Positions 34,357-49,137 of a stretch of 64,000 nt of DNA are shown here, one piece after another; the first letter of the stretch is position 1, and each line of letters starts with the position of its first letter. Where the stretch lies: assembly GCA_010093515.1 (NCBI GenBank), contig MU001672.1:1477556-1541555 (forward strand), in the 5' to 3' direction. Below the pieces are notes generated by a model. The model did no database searches. It saw only the letters and a list, made by a program, of their open reading frames with translations, and had not been told where the DNA came from. The translations under genes and the position numbers were made by a program. Origin of the DNA: Lineolata rhizophorae. Lineage: Eukaryota > Ascomycota > Dothideomycetes > Lineolatales > Lineolataceae.

Positions 34357-35529
34357 GGTGGTGCTGGCGGAGCTGGCAATGGTGACGGTGGTGGTGGTGG
34401 TGAATGGGGGAGGCTCGGCGACGCGTGCGGATCGCGGGGATTGCGCTCGAGGTTGCCGCTTGCGGTGGTGGTCGCGAGTCCCGCTTTCCCGAATAGGCTC
34501 CCGTTGCGAGTTGCGACGGGGTCCGTCGCGCGGTCGTGGGGGGGCACGAGAAGAGCTCGCGGCTCTACTGCTTCACACGAGTGCTCGGTCTGTCTTCGCG
34601 GCCGAACAGCAATGCCGCCGCAAGCCTTTTCTTTATGGCCGGGGCCGGGCAGAAACTTTCGATTGGAAGGGGGAGGCGACTCAACGATAGGATGCAACCC
34701 AAAGAAGCATTTGCGCTTTCGAGAAACGATCCAGGTCAGTATGCAACCGGTCGAAAAACGGCGGCGGCCTCCCCCCTGCGCGCCCCGCGTTTGCGGTGTC
34801 CACAGGGATCCCCGGGGAACCGTCTCTCACATGCGCCGCGTGCGTCGTAGGGCTGGTCCCGCCGAAAGTTACCGCGCCCGCGCTGCTCGCGGGATAATCT
34901 ACCCCCATCTGACACTACCGTCAGCCAATGGCCGCGCTCTTCGATGCATGGCCATTGCGGAGGCCCACCGCCGGCGTATCGGCCCGAGACGAGAGGCTAA
35001 CGGAGGCAGATCGTCGTCCGCAGGGCGCAGCTCTCCAACTGAAGTTTCCCGAAGCGGTGGGGACGGCGTCTGTAGGGTGCTAATGTTCAAAGCTTTGGAT
35101 CTGTGGGCTGCTAGGATCAATCGTCTTTGCTGTTGCATGAAATCCCCTGGTAGACAAGGATCAGGTTACTAATAAAGAAGAGACGGGACGAGAGTCCAAT
35201 TGGACCTTGAGCACTGGCCACCCGGAGTAGCCCGTAAAGTTCTGACCACTAGCACGATCTACTGCGATCTGAGTGACAATTGCAGATTCTCTGTTGTTTA
35301 GCCTTGTCCCTGCTATTCAACTACGGCCCACGACTCGCCTATTGAGCACGGAGCCCTTTGCTCTAGAACCAAGCCAGACCAACCCCACTTCCGCCCCTGA
35401 GAAGTGACTCAACAATCTGCAGGAGCCCGGCCTCTTAAAAGGAGGAACATCCAACAACACCGTCGTTTTCCAATGAAGAGTCACCTCATTGTGTTTGTTT
35501 CTCGTTAAGTGGGACCACCAGCTACTGCC
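34357..35529. other. Divergent intergenic region between the Zn2Cys6 and MFS genes
   Basis: 1.17 kb. The part nearest the transcription factor (to about 34.9 kb) is GC-rich; the part nearest the transporter is balanced. Frames here are compositional. It should hold both promoters; a zinc-cluster factor often binds CGG-containing half sites, which are too common here to call. Confidence 0.5.
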
Positions 35530-37346
35530 ATGTCTCTCCGCTCACATCATCATGGCGGCGGTTCTTCGACAAATGTGATTGAACTGCAAGAGCGGAAGCC
35601 CTCCGATAGTGCTGGTGGTCCAGCCAGGGGATCGTCTCAGTCACTGCGCATGAGCCTGTCAAATCAGAATTGCCAGCCCGAAAGTGCGAATGACGACCGT
35701 AACGAGACTCTTCCCTCTCCCATCACCTCCGCGGAGCAGCCAGTGAGATGGAATCAACCGCGGATAAACGTTTTTAGGACATTTGCGGCCTTTTTTAGCC
35801 TATTCGTGCTCGGCGCAAATGATGCTGCATATGGTGTGAGTTCTCTAAGGGAAACAAGATCTGAGTTGAAAAGACTGAGTGTTGACTTTCCATACTAGGC
35901 ATTGATTCCCTACGTAAGACCACAGCAAAATCACTCTCAGATTAGAGATAAAATTAACAGTCAACCAAATCACAGCTTGAGGAATACTATGACTTGTCCT
36001 ATACCGTCATTGCGCTGGCATTCCTGTCACCTCTCGTCGGCTACACACTTTCCGCCCTCCTCAACAACTGGATCCACCTGACCTTCGGCCAACGAGGCGT
36101 AGCCATCATCGGCCCGGGACTGCACGCGGTGGCCTACGTGCTTGTGGCGATCCACCCGCCATGGCCGGTGCTCGTCGTGGTCTTCATGCTAGCGGGCTTT
36201 GGTAACGGCTTGCTCGACGCTGCCTGGAACGCGTGGATCGGCAACATGGCCCAAGCCAACGAGGTGCTGGGCTTCCTGCACGCCTTCTACGGGCTCGGCG
36301 CCGTGCTGGCGCCGCTGACGGCCACGACGCTCGTCACCAAGGCGAGGTGGCCCTGGTACACGTTTTACTACTTCATGGTGCGTGTTTCGGACGGCTTGAC
36401 ACCCCGCTCATAGCAGCAACAACATCGACAACATCGTCAGTGACTGTGAAAACGGTAATACTGACTCTCCTCCCCATTTCTTTCGGTCTCTAAGCTCGGT
36501 GCCGCCGTAATTGAACTCGGCATCTCCGTCGCCGCCTTCTGGACCGCGACCGCGACCTCCTTCCGCGAGGCCAATGCCCGCACCTCGGACAAGAAGGGCA
36601 GCCGGATGAAAGAGGCACTGACGACAGCGCCCGCCGCGCGCGTCACATGGCTGTGCGCGCTCTTCCTGCTCGGTTACGTCGGCGTCGAAGTCGCCCTCGG
36701 CGGCTGGATCGTGCTCTTCATGATCCGCGTGCGCGACGCCGACGCCTTCGCCTCCGGCATGACGGCCACGGGCTTCTGGCTCGGCATCACGGTCGGCAGG
36801 GTCGTGCTCGGCTTCGTCACGCCGCGCGTTGGCGAGAAGTTGGCTATTTCGGTAAGTGCGGAGTGGACTTTTTTTGGGCAGATAGTGGAGTGCTGGGTCG
36901 TGACTAAGGAAGCTGACGGCCGGGTTGGCGCAGATTTACCTACCCATTACAATGGGCCTCGAACTGCTGTTCTGGCTCGTGCCCCAGTTCTACGTCTCGG
37001 CCGTCGCGGTCAGCTTCCAGGGCTTCTTCCTCGGGCCCCTGTTTCCTGCCGCTGTCATCGCGGCAACGAAACTCCTGCCGCGTCATATGCATGTGAGCGC
37101 CGTGGGATTCGCGGCAGCGTTTGGAGGTGGGGGGGCCGCAATATTTCCCTTCGCCGTAGGGTATGCCTTATCACCCGAGCTTTGGAGGTGAGAGAGAAGT
37201 CATCGCAGATACTAACCTAGACCGATAACAGAGCGATAGCGCAAGCCAAGGGCGTCCAGGTGCTGCAGCCAATTATTCTTGCGCTTTTAGGCGTCATACT
37301 TGGGCTTTGGCTGTGCCTGCCCAGAATGAATCGGAAAGCCGAATGA
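35530..37346 (+). CDS. MFS transporter (BSC6-like)
   Basis: Six exons (35530..35835, 35899..35913, 35976..36377, 36495..36851, 36934..37187, 37232..37346) encode 482 residues. Exon 2 is a 15-nt microexon (ALIPY) that restores the family segment GANDAAYG-ALIPY-LEEYYDLSY. About 80 polar residues precede the first membrane span. About 12 spans are visible, e.g. VFRTFAAFFSLFVLGANDAA, VIALAFLSPLVGYTLSALL, VLVVVFMLAGFGNGLLDAAW, FLLGYVGVEVALGGWIVLFM, ILALLGVILGLWLCL. The NGLLDAAWNAWIG and GWIVLF patterns place it in the fungal MFS group around yeast BSC6, related to sugar/fucose permease-like carriers. The substrate is unknown. It is divergent from the Zn2Cys6 gene, which may regulate it. Confidence 0.88.
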
Positions 37347-38253
37347 TCATGAAATGCGTTTAAATTATTAACGATAACATCGAAAGAGAGGCGTGAGAGA
37401 CTGGACAAAGGGATCAGTAAACTTCTAGAAAAGGAATATGCCGCTCGTGTTATATAAATCAGTCCATGCGGGGTGCCTGATTCTTTCTATTGATGTCCTA
37501 ACAAATATATGAGTCTGTTCCTTCTAATTATGTCTATGGTCTTTGGCATTTACTTATGGTGAGCAGTCTATTTTACCCTTATGGAAATTCATTCGCTTGG
37601 CGTTTTTTCATGCACTTGCATCCGATCGATACGATGCCAGTGTGCTCTTCTGGTTGTGTGGGTTCCGGTGGGTGTTAGAACTAGCATGCCCCAGCCTGCA
37701 ACAAGCCAACTTGACCAAAAGACTGGCATAGTATCGCATCTTGGTGCGATGTTGCTGGCTAGGAACTATATACATGCCAACAATGGGCCCTGGATCCCCA
37801 CAATACATAAGATCACTGCCGTCTCTAAAGATTACTTTTTTTTTGAAGATACGAATTGTTCACGAGTTCATCTCACTCATCAGGCCTTCATTTCCATATC
37901 TGAATAATGAACTTGCTTTAATCTGTAGTCCATTCCGCTTTTGAAAATCGGGCAGAATTCTACAATAAAGATACTCCGTAGTAAAACCTTGGTTTTGAGT
38001 GGAATCTTTGCAAAAGCCTTCGGTCTAGAGCAAAACTTTTTGACACGAAATTAAGAATAATCGTAATGATCTGGTCATTACAGTCGCAACCCGCTAAGTT
38101 GTCAAGGACTTCCACTCCTTACTGACTTACAGCCATTAGCTAACTGAAACCATCGACCCCATTCCACCCTCAAATCAACCACTATCCTTAAACTCGACTA
38201 CCATCCACTTCGCTCTTCATAACCAACTCTCTTCCCACTCCACGAAAACCCCA
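37347..38253. other. AT-rich intergenic region between convergent genes
   Basis: 907 bp between the stops of the MFS and PRMT5 genes. A/T-rich, with a T run near 37830-37840 and a TACTCCGTA motif at 37972-37980. No gene is seen. Confidence 0.55.
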
Positions 38254-41088
38254 TCACATTAGACACCCGCTCTTCTTGCTAGAATGCAGGTCCGATACAC
38301 CCAACCTAACCCTTCGCGCGTCCAGTACGACAAACGACTCGACCAGCCACTCGTACCACACCTTGCGGTCGTCAGTCATACGCCACATGCAAACGTCCAG
38401 CTCGGCGTTGTCCGGGAGGTAAATCGGCTCCTGCAAATTTGCGTCAACAGCGACCCCACACTGCAAGGCTAACAAGCTCATGCGAACATGACAGAAAAAA
38501 AAAAGAAAAGAGAGTGGGCGGGAGAAGAGAAGCTCCCTAGGCCGTACGTACCTTTAGAGGGAAGAAAATCGGAAACCAACTCGTCATATCCCGACTCTTC
38601 CTCTCCATGGTCCGAGGATTCGTACTCAGTTCCACCTTCCCCCCGTCACCCTCGCCAGCTTCACTGTCATTACCATCACCATCGCCTCCGTCATACAACA
38701 CCGCTTCAAAGTACCCCGCCAACCCATGACACACACCCCTCTGCCCGACCCTAAACCTCATCCTTGCCACTCTTGCATTATGCTCGTTCCAGCCGTCGCC
38801 GCCCATAGCGCCGCCCGCCCCACCGCCCCCGACCCCGCCGCCCTTGCGCGTCGCCGCCTGCTCCAGCACCGCCGCCGGCAGCGGGTGCGTAAACGCCCAA
38901 GCCTCGTGCACGACGGGCAACGCGGCGGCCGCGTCGACGGCGAGGTTGTTGCTCACGCCGGTGCCGGGCGCCGGATCCGCCGGATCGGTAATGAGCTCCG
39001 TGGCCAGGTAGTCGGCCGCGTGCAACATGACGACATAGGGCGTCTCGAAGGGGTCGGGCTCCGAGGCGGGGGCGCCAGCCGGCCGGCCATTCAGGTCCGC
39101 GTGCAGTCGCGGCGCCGCTACGGGCGTCAGGTGCGCCGAGTACCGGCTCGGGATCGATATGCCGTGCGTGGGCGCCAGGACGTGCTGGACGCCGTCGAGG
39201 CACTCCGGGGAGAGCTCGTTGTCGGCGAAGGAGCCGAGGAGCTCCGAGACGAGGATGTCAACAGTGCCGTGGGTTTCGGTGTGGGTTTGTTTGCCGGGAT
39301 CATCGTCAGAAAACGGGTCGTCGGAGATGGAAGGACGGAAGGACGAGGAAGGCAGGACGGGCCCACGCCACGACCGCATGTCCGACTTGACGAGCTCGAC
39401 GCGGCCGCCCCAGACGGTCGCGTTGTGCCGCTGAAGTAGCACGAAGGCGTTCGGATTCTTCTCGACGGCGAAGACCCGGACGGGAACGCCGGCGCTCTCG
39501 CCCGCGCGCAACGCGCGCGTGACCAAGGGGCCCCTCCCGGCGCCTACGACGGCGATCACGACGGCGTCGTCCGCCGGTGACGACGTGGACGTGCCGCGCG
39601 CGCGCCAGTCACGCAGCGCGCGCGCCATCGCGTCCTCGTACCACGCGTACTTGACCGGATCCTTTTCGAACACCTCGTACGTGATGCTCTCAAGATTGTC
39701 CGTGAGCGGCTGCAGCGGGCTCTGCAGGTAGTCCTGGTAGCCGCCGCCGAAGCGCTCCATGGCGGACCGCGCCGGCTGGTTGCGTTGCAGGTGCCGCAGG
39801 TAGCTCAAGTGCGGTGTGTGGTCTTTGGCTTTCTTCGTGCTGCTGCCGCTCTGGTGCAGCCGCGCGGCCTCGGCGGGCGTGGGGGATGTGGGTGTCGCCG
39901 GGCCGGAGACTTTGGGCGAGTCCCCGGCGCCGGGGGAGAGGATCCCGCTGGCGAAGTCGACCCGCATCTCGGGGTCTTCGAGACCAGGGATGGGGCCCAC
40001 GTCGCTGAGGAGAATCCAGGGGGATTGTTTGAGGCGCATGTATTTGGAAATAAGGGCTTGGTGGGGCTTGGAGAGCACAGGGTAGCCCTTAGCGTTCTTG
40101 AGGAACGTGGTGCCCGGGAAGATGAGCAACCGGAGTGGCTCCGAAAACCATCTCGTTTGGACGGGAGTTGGCGGGAGCTGGCGCGGCAATAGAAGCGCTG
40201 TAGATGCAAAATGTTAGAGAACCTTGAGTTCGCGTAGATGCCAGTTGTTCTTAACGGGCAGGGAGCCCAGGAGAATCACGCTATGGGTCCAGGAACGGAA
40301 ATAAATCAACTCACCAACCGAGATGCGCGCATTGTATCTAGAAACAGTACGGATGACGTTCCAAGCATCCCATTGAGCTAGAGGATCAGGCCTTGGCTCC
40401 GTCGTCTGCTCCTCTTCTGGGACCGTTGCAAAGCTGGAGAGGTCACCAATCTCTTCGTCGAGAAGAGCGGGATCGGCAAAGGGCATCAGAATCTGCAGGT
40501 TCAGGCACAAGCTCACATTGAGCGCCTCTTGAATGATGCGCGCATACTGGGCGACGCCATCCTGGCCGCTTCCGCCACCGCGGCCGTGGAGCCTGGGCCC
40601 GCGGACGATGACGTTGCTGATGCCGCAGAAGCCCGCGTAGGCGACCTCGAGGCTGAAGACCTGGCGGGATAGGCTCGCGATGACGGGATCCGGGGACGTG
40701 AGGTCAATCCAGGGGCTAGTGCAGGCCAGAAGCTGGGTGACGTGGGGCTCGGGGGCGAGCAGCGAGTCGTCAGGCTGGAGCGGCGGGACCAGCGGCGCGG
40801 GCAAGTTGACCGGCGCGGCGCCGGCCTCCAATTGCGCCTTATGGCGCGCAAGCAGCGACAGCACTTTGGAGTGGAAGGCCGCCGTCGTGATGGGCGTCGT
40901 GAGCATGTCATACTGTGGCTACGGTAAGCGCGGGTGTTTGTGGATGCCGCTCGGCACAGGGCGCATACGTTGCATTCCTGGGCCTGGCGCAGGATGTGCT
41001 CGCTCACGGGGAGCTGCCGGCTCGTCTCGTGCTGCCCGATATAAAAGGTGGGCATCACGTCGCCCGTAGCGCTCATGGGCGAGTCCAT
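38254..41088 (-). CDS. PRMT5: Type II protein arginine methyltransferase PRMT5 (Skb1/Hsl7 family)
   Basis: Four exons (41088..40969, 40912..40315, 40197..38552, 38430..38254) encode 846 residues. PRMT5 makes symmetric dimethylarginine on histones, Sm proteins and other targets. The start gives MDSPMSATGDVMPTFYIGQH, the usual fungal N-terminus, followed by the TIM-barrel domain. The SAM motif VVGAGRGPLV lies near 456-464, the second acidic loop in VFAVEKNPNA, and the double-Glu loop SELLGSFADNELSPE near 557-571 with both catalytic glutamates. YMRLKQSPWILLSDVGPIPG and TPYVVMLHAADYL are further family segments. A Gly-rich insertion (GGGVGGGGAGGAMGGDG) sits late in the beta-barrel domain. Length is near that of other filamentous-fungal members. 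The gene is divergent from PRP43. Confidence 0.94.
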
Positions 41089-41937
41089 CCGGAGATGATG
41101 CTTGCCTGGAGCGGAGGAAATTCGGAGCTGGGACTTGTGGTTTGCGAGACTATGAGCGCAGTGTGCGGAGGCTGGCCATGGCAACGCGGACGTGGGCGAT
41201 GAGTAAAAGATAATGGGCGTTGCTTGCGGAAGAAGGGAGAGGCTGAATGGGTCGAGCGGTCGCGACGGGGCTACGGGAGTGACATTTTTGCGGTGGCAGC
41301 AGCAAACGAAGGTGGTGGAGCGAAGGCGAAGGAGAGGTGCCGGGCACGACGCGAGGGACGCACGTCGAAAAGTGGTGTCCAGGTGCTGATCGCCGGCAAA
41401 TCAGAACGGACCAAGCGGCAAGGCTCTTTGCGGCTAGCCGCGCTTGCTCCCGAGGCCTTTTGAGATGGGGACGCCACGCGCATGCGAGAATCCAAGTGTC
41501 GCGATGCGATCATCGGGGCTTCGATGGAGTTGCGAGAGCTGTATCCAAAGGATATAGTAAACCAACGGGGGCGCGCCCTTTGGTCAATCCGGTAGGAGAG
41601 ACAACCAACTTGGCTTCTCGAACAGCCAAAATACACGGACTACCTAATCCTTGCAGAGCGCTGCAGACCGCCGACTGGGCTCGCGGCCATCGTGATGTGC
41701 AGCGCTTGGAGGTGGACATGCCTCGGGCCCCGCGCTAGCCCCGATCTGGCTTGGCGTCTCGCGTGCGGGCAACCTTCCACCGCCTCGGGCGCCGGGCTTG
41801 GCGCGCCGGGGCTTGGCGCGCCGGGGCTTGGCGCGCCGGGGCTTGGCGCGCCGGGGCTTGGCGCGCCGGGGGCTCAACTTTTTCCTCGTTCACGCCTGCG
41901 GTTCTTCCGTCGCCTTCCTCCCCCCTCGTCCACCGCC
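41089..41937. promoter_or_regulatory. Divergent intergenic region of PRMT5 and PRP43
   Basis: 849 bp shared by two divergent housekeeping genes. It contains a five-copy GGCGCGCC minisatellite (listed separately) ending about 67 bp before the PRP43 ATG, then a pyrimidine-rich leader (41876-41930) typical of a fungal 5' UTR. Confidence 0.5.
41797..41871 (+). repeat. 15-bp tandem repeat, five copies, each with a GGCGCGCC palindrome
   Basis: The unit CTTGGCGCGCCGGGG starts at 41797, 41812, 41827, 41842 and 41857, with no mismatch apart from an extra G after the last copy. A partial copy precedes it. It lies immediately upstream of the PRP43 leader. Confidence 0.95.
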
Positions 41938-44421
<2,484 letters not shown>

Positions 44422-45108
44422 AGAAGACGGCGTGAGCTTCTCTCCTGCATGCTTTTCAAATCAACAATGGATGGCATAGATTTAGCATCTTTCTCTCTAT
44501 TCTGTTTTTTCTTCCCTTCCCCCCCGCCCCCGGGAGTAATTCATCTAGAGGAGTTATTAAAGTGGGCACGTATCCATTCATGCCTGGCGTTTGTTTCCCA
44601 ACTAGATGGAGCGTTTGTGATTTGGTGCATCCACAGCCTCATCTCGGCTCGGCTTGAACTTGAATCAGTTGTGATCGAGCGGTCGGGAGTGCATGGGGCG
44701 GGCTCTAGAACGGGCGCAAGTAGGTAGAACAGGGTTCGACAGGTGAGAAGCGCGTGGGTGCCATGAACCATTCTTCGATAACCAAGTCATGGAAGGAGAG
44801 GAATGGGCTTCGGTGGGGTTCCCGTCGCCTATGTCAGGCAGCTTGTTGAAAAAAAAAAAAAGAAAAAAGAAAGGTGTTGCCATCACACGCATGCATGGGA
44901 AAGATTCATTTGTGAAGTTGATCTTTGTTTCTTACTAAGAACATGGCGCTGTTTATCTACACTCACACAAGCTAGGACTCCGGCGAGATTAACAAAAGTA
45001 GTTCACTCCGGAGCCATGAACACCATTCAGCCATGATGCTAAGTTCATATAGGACTTCCATAGACACCATCAAAAGAAACATTTAGCTATCTACTTCTAT
45101 CTACTCAT
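44422..45108. other. Intergenic region between convergent PRP43 and ERB1
   Basis: 687 bp between two stop codons. It contains a C-rich run at 44519-44530 and an A-rich run at 44850-44871. It should hold both 3' UTRs; no gene is seen. Confidence 0.6.
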
Positions 45109-47541
45109 CTACGTCCAAAGCCTACACGTTCCGTCCGCGCCCGCGCTCACGCACCACGGCTCCCGCGGCGCCCAATCCAGATCCATCACGCCTAGCTCTT
45201 TAACCACTTTGTGGCCCCTCAGCACCTTGAGCGGGACAATGGTCGCGTTCTCCAAGAGGTCGCCGACAACGCTGCCGTGGAACACCTGGACGGTGCCGTC
45301 GTCGCTGGCGTCGGCGAAGAGCGGCAAGGTCCCTCCTTGGTGGAACCGCGCCGCGCGCACACCCTTGGAGTGGTACCGCATCGTCTTGTAGGGCCGCGGC
45401 GATAGGTCGAGGTCATGCCAGAGCAGGCGCCGGTCGTAGGCGCCCACCAGCACGTTGGAGCCGCCCGGGTGCACGTCGAGGCTCGAGATCCAGCGTGCGC
45501 CCGGCTGCAGTGTGTTGGTGAGCGTCTGTGCGGCTAGGTCGTACGCTCGCACCGCCTGCTGCGTCGCGACGAAGAAGATGGGCTTGGACGGGTGGAAGCG
45601 CGCTGTTTGCGGGAGGCCCCGCAGCCGCCGGAACGGCAGCTGCGTCTTGTGCGAGGACAGCGTGTGGATGGCGACGGCATGAGACTGGCCTCGGGGCGAG
45701 ACGGTGGCGATGTGATCACCGCGCCTGTGCCAGGTGAGCACCTTGACAGTGGACCGGACGGTGACGGTGATGAGGACGCCCGCGTCAACGAGTTTGGCCG
45801 ATGGCCGTTCCCATTTGCCAGGTTGTTCCTTCGTCTCGCCGGTGGCGATATTGGAGTCATTCGTTGCTCCATGGCCCCACCCCGCGTCCAAAACCTGGTG
45901 ACTGCGTTGCGCAACATCTGGAGGGGCGAGTTGCAGAGGGATGGCAAAGTATACGATCTCGCCCGCCGCGGCGGCCAGGATAAGCGTGTCTTTGGTAGGT
46001 CGCCATCGCACCGAATCTACGGCCTCACCGTCCTTTTCCCGGCCAGGAGTCAACCTGACCATCCACAGCTGCCTTCCAGTCAGCAGTTCCCAGACACGGA
46101 CCGTGCCGTCGTCACCACCGCTGGCAAGATAAATGCCGTTTGGATCAACGGAGCAGCTACGTACGCGACCTTCGTGGCCCCGGAACACAGCCGCGCAAGT
46201 GGTCGGGAAGGGGCGTAGTTCGTCCGGCTTTGGGAGGTTGGGCAGGAGAGACTCTGGATCGATGTTGAGCTTGTTGCGGCGGACACGAGGTGCCAGATAC
46301 AGGTCGAGAGAGCGCTCGAAAATCTCCTTGATGAAGCGAGAGTAGCCAGGTACCTTGCGCAGCGCGTCGTACTCTGTCGGAAGATACTCCTTGTCGCGGT
46401 CTTCCTCGTCGGCCGTCTCCCACACTTCGCGCTCCGCCTTATTGGGCAGATATTCACGCGGCGGTCGGTAGGAAAGGTCGAATCCTGGTCGTGGAAGTTT
46501 GGGCGCCGGGATGTGCATTGGGTGGTCTGCCCGTGGTGCTTCGTTCTCCCAGACATCATAGTTAAACACATCCTCCTCTTTGTCTTCCTGCTCTTCCGGC
46601 GGCCTGTAGGGCTTTATCCTGCCTTCTCGAATGGCCTTGACCATCTTCATGATTCGCTTATGCTCATATTTCGACGGCACGAATCGTCGCTTGGGCTCCG
46701 GCGCCGCGCTCAGTGGCATTATTTCGGTCTTGCTCGTAAAGTACTCCACCATGTCAGGATAAGGGTCGTAGCCTTCCTCGGGGACCTCATTTCGAGTCAA
46801 CTTTTTCAAAACTTCCAGCTCTTCCCGGCTGAGTTCGAGCGGCTTCCCTGTCTCCGGGTCGGTCAGACCTGTCCACCCCTTCGGCAGCTCTATGCTATTG
46901 AGTAGTGCGTCCAAGGCCTCGCCCTTTGCCGGTCGCATAATCTTCTTGCCGTTGATGTCGTAGCCTATGTGCGGGTAACCGTCGTAAAAGGAAAGCGGGA
47001 TGTTACCGATGGTGTTTGTCATAGTAGGTGCATCCGAGTCGTCTGAGTCGTAGACCGGTTCAATGTCCTTGTAGACGTAGCGCGGGTTGCCATTGGCGTC
47101 GGTAGTAACGGTGTAATTGGGCTTGTCGTTCTCTTCCTCGAGGTTACCGCCATGTACGCCGTTCGTCTTAGCATCCTGCCATGTACCATTGCGTTGATTT
47201 GCGTGTATTGATGTCTTGTCATCGGACTTTGACGCTTGAATGGGCGACGATAGTTTTCCGAGATCTTTTCTAACCAGCACTTCCTCCTCGTCTTCCGAAG
47301 AGGGCACTTCCTCCGAACCTAGTCCCTCCTCTTCTTCCTCTCCAAAAATTTCACTCTCTTCCTCGGAGCTGCTCACATCCTCTTCGCTGACCTCGTCCTC
47401 GCCTTGTGATAGGATACCCTCGAGATCAGCATCGAGCTCTTCGTGGCCTTCCCACTCTTGCTGTGTAGTTAACTCTGGCGCCTCCGGCGAGACGACCTTG
47501 CGTTTTTGACCCGTATGATTCGGCGTGGCCATGTCCATCAA
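45109..47541 (-). CDS. ERB1: Ribosome biogenesis protein Erb1 (BOP1)
   Basis: A single exon encodes 810 residues. Erb1, with Nop7 and Ytm1 (the PeBoW complex), is needed for 27S pre-rRNA processing in the nucleolus. The N-terminus is very acidic ([20 protein letters not shown]). The BOP1 N-terminal domain spans about 155-430: [20 protein letters not shown], the [20 protein letters not shown] stretch, [16 protein letters not shown], and [13 protein letters not shown] at its end. A WD40 propeller of about seven blades follows ([64 protein letters not shown]). Length and order match yeast Erb1 (807 residues). It is convergent with PRP43, which acts in the same process. Confidence 0.97.
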   Translation of the reverse strand: MMDMATPNHTGQKRKVVSPEAPELTTQQEWEGHEELDADLEGILSQGEDEVSEEDVSSSEEESEIFGEEEEEGLGSEEVPSSEDEEEVLVRKDLGKLSSPIQASKSDDKTSIHANQRNGTWQDAKTNGVHGGNLEEENDKPNYTVTTDANGNPRYVYKDIEPVYDSDDSDAPTMTNTIGNIPLSFYDGYPHIGYDINGKKIMRPAKGEALDALLNSIELPKGWTGLTDPETGKPLELSREELEVLKKLTRNEVPEEGYDPYPDMVEYFTSKTEIMPLSAAPEPKRRFVPSKYEHKRIMKMVKAIREGRIKPYRPPEEQEDKEEDVFNYDVWENEAPRADHPMHIPAPKLPRPGFDLSYRPPREYLPNKAEREVWETADEEDRDKEYLPTEYDALRKVPGYSRFIKEIFERSLDLYLAPRVRRNKLNIDPESLLPNLPKPDELRPFPTTCAAVFRGHEGRVRSCSVDPNGIYLASGGDDGTVRVWELLTGRQLWMVRLTPGREKDGEAVDSVRWRPTKDTLILAAAAGEIVYFAIPLQLAPPDVAQRSHQVLDAGWGHGATNDSNIATGETKEQPGKWERPSAKLVDAGVLITVTVRSTVKVLTWHRRGDHIATVSPRGQSHAVAIHTLSSHKTQLPFRRLRGLPQTARFHPSKPIFFVATQQAVRAYDLAAQTLTNTLQPGARWISSLDVHPGGSNVLVGAYDRRLLWHDLDLSPRPYKTMRYHSKGVRAARFHQGGTLPLFADASDDGTVQVFHGSVVGDLLENATIVPLKVLRGHKVVKELGVMDLDWAPREPWCVSAGADGTCRLWT

Positions 47542-48074
47542 CGTAGAAGGGATTGGATTTGTGGTCGGGGACCGGTGAGGCTGGGCAGGATTTTTGCACT
47601 GTCTAAAAAGGCCGTGAATAAAATTGTTCCTAGCGAACTTTCGTGCAGTCCGGAACTTGATGTTCGCTAGTCTATTTGCGGTAAGGTTTCACTTGCACCA
47701 TTCTTATCTGCACGTGATGTTGGGCTCTTGGTGGCTCGTGCTGTCCATCCGTTCATGACTGAAAGAGGTAGCTTGTGGAAATGCTAAATGGATTTGGATT
47801 TGAAGAGTTTTGATATGGATTGGAAAGGTCTACATGTGAGTGTAGCGGCAAAGCCTGTATACTTAAACAGGCCACCATAAGAGTTGGCAATCGGCCACAT
47901 GACTTCATTTCATATATAGCCCTCTGCTTTCATAGATTGTACTCCAACAGGACCTCGCCTAACGCATATCGGATACCCAACTCCATCCCAATGCAGGCCA
48001 AAAATATCATCTCTCAGACCACCGTCATAACTGCACCAAAAAACATTATCATCACCGTCCATCCATCCACCCAC
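47542..48074. other. Intergenic region upstream of ERB1
   Basis: 533 bp between the ERB1 start and the DAD3 stop (both minus strand). It should hold the ERB1 promoter. No other feature is seen. Confidence 0.55.
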
Positions 48075-48530
48075 TCATAACCCACCCGAGAACCCTCCCC
48101 CACCACCACCAACCCCCCCTCCCCCTCCTTCCCTCTCTTCCCCTTCTAACTGCTGCTGCAAAATAATGCTGTACACACTCGCCTTCAGGAGCGTAAACAC
48201 CGTGCTGGTCTTGCGCTCGAGGCCCCTTAGCGCATCCAGGATCTCCGCCGCCGGCGCGTCCGCCAGCGTCGACAAGAGCGACGACATCTACCAACCACGC
48301 AAAAAGGGAAAAGGAAAATCTCAGTTAGCTTCTCGGTCCCTCGGAATCGCTCGGCGCGAGGGAAAATACGCGTAAAGAGGACGACGTACATTGTTCAGAT
48401 TCCCGACTAGCCTCGCGTACTCGTCCAGCACCTCTTGCTCCAACGGCGACAGCTCGGCTCCGCCGGCGGGTCCGGCGCCAGTGCTGCTGTTGAGCGGCGG
48501 CGGGTCCGTGGGCGTGGACGTCATGGTCAC
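48075..48530 (-). CDS. DAD3: DASH/Dam1 complex subunit Dad3
   Basis: Two exons (48530..48390, 48287..48075) with a 102-nt intron encode 117 residues. Dad3 is a small subunit of the Dam1/DASH ring that couples kinetochores to microtubules, a complex found in fungi. The core is LSPLEQEVLDEYARLVGNLN, NMSSLLSTLADAPAAEILDA, LRGLERKTSTVFTLLKASVY, then SIILQQQ, which matches the family closely. The N-terminal 27 residues are Pro/Thr/Ser-rich and the C-terminal 20 are mostly Gly (GGGGGVGGGGGGF), both likely disordered. A second ATG two codons in is equally possible as the start. Confidence 0.9.
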
Positions 48531-49137
48531 CTTGGTGGCTAACGGTTACGCGTGATCGAGTGCGTGCGTGACGGCAATGAAGGGGAGGTAGACTGGGCGC
48601 AGCACGTAGCGGTCGTCGCTTGAGGCACTTGGCAGGGTGGGGCCGTAGGTCCGCGAGGTCGAGTATGGCACGATAAATGCAGGAGGCTCGATTTTAGTGA
48701 GTAGGGGCAGTAGTCATAGATAGTTGTGATTTGTGCTTGTTCGGTGAACGACGCGGGAGCGCGACGGTGGGGACGACGCGCCAAGACGCGCGCGGTGGGC
48801 TCGTGGATTGGATGGCGCTAGAGCCTAATCGGGAAATTGGCGAAGGGCCCAACTGTTTTCCTTTGAGCTCTTCGAGTAAGCCGCGGTACAATATAAACTT
48901 TTAGGTGATTACTGCCTGAAAACTCCACCCAAATAAATTGTTTCTGCTAGATTCTAACGGTCTCCTATCAATCTGCTGGAATCAAGTCGTTTGCACAGCA
49001 GTACACGCGTTCCACCGTCTAATGACCAAAGAATAACAGATCCATTGTACTTCGATTCTACATAAGGACTACTAGCTATCGGCGTACATGGTACACATAC
49101 TCTCGATAATCGTTCAAGTAAAAGGAAAAAGACACGA
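48531..49137. other. Intergenic region upstream of DAD3
   Basis: 607 bp. Holds the presumed DAD3 promoter and the 3' flank of the small gene at 49138. Nothing else recognised. Confidence 0.5.

Noticed and set aside
33655-35172. 505-residue plus-strand frame opposite the Zn2Cys6 gene
   Set aside because: It is the antisense shadow of the GC-rich first exon of the transcription factor extended into the promoter; Arg/Ala/Gly-rich without domains.
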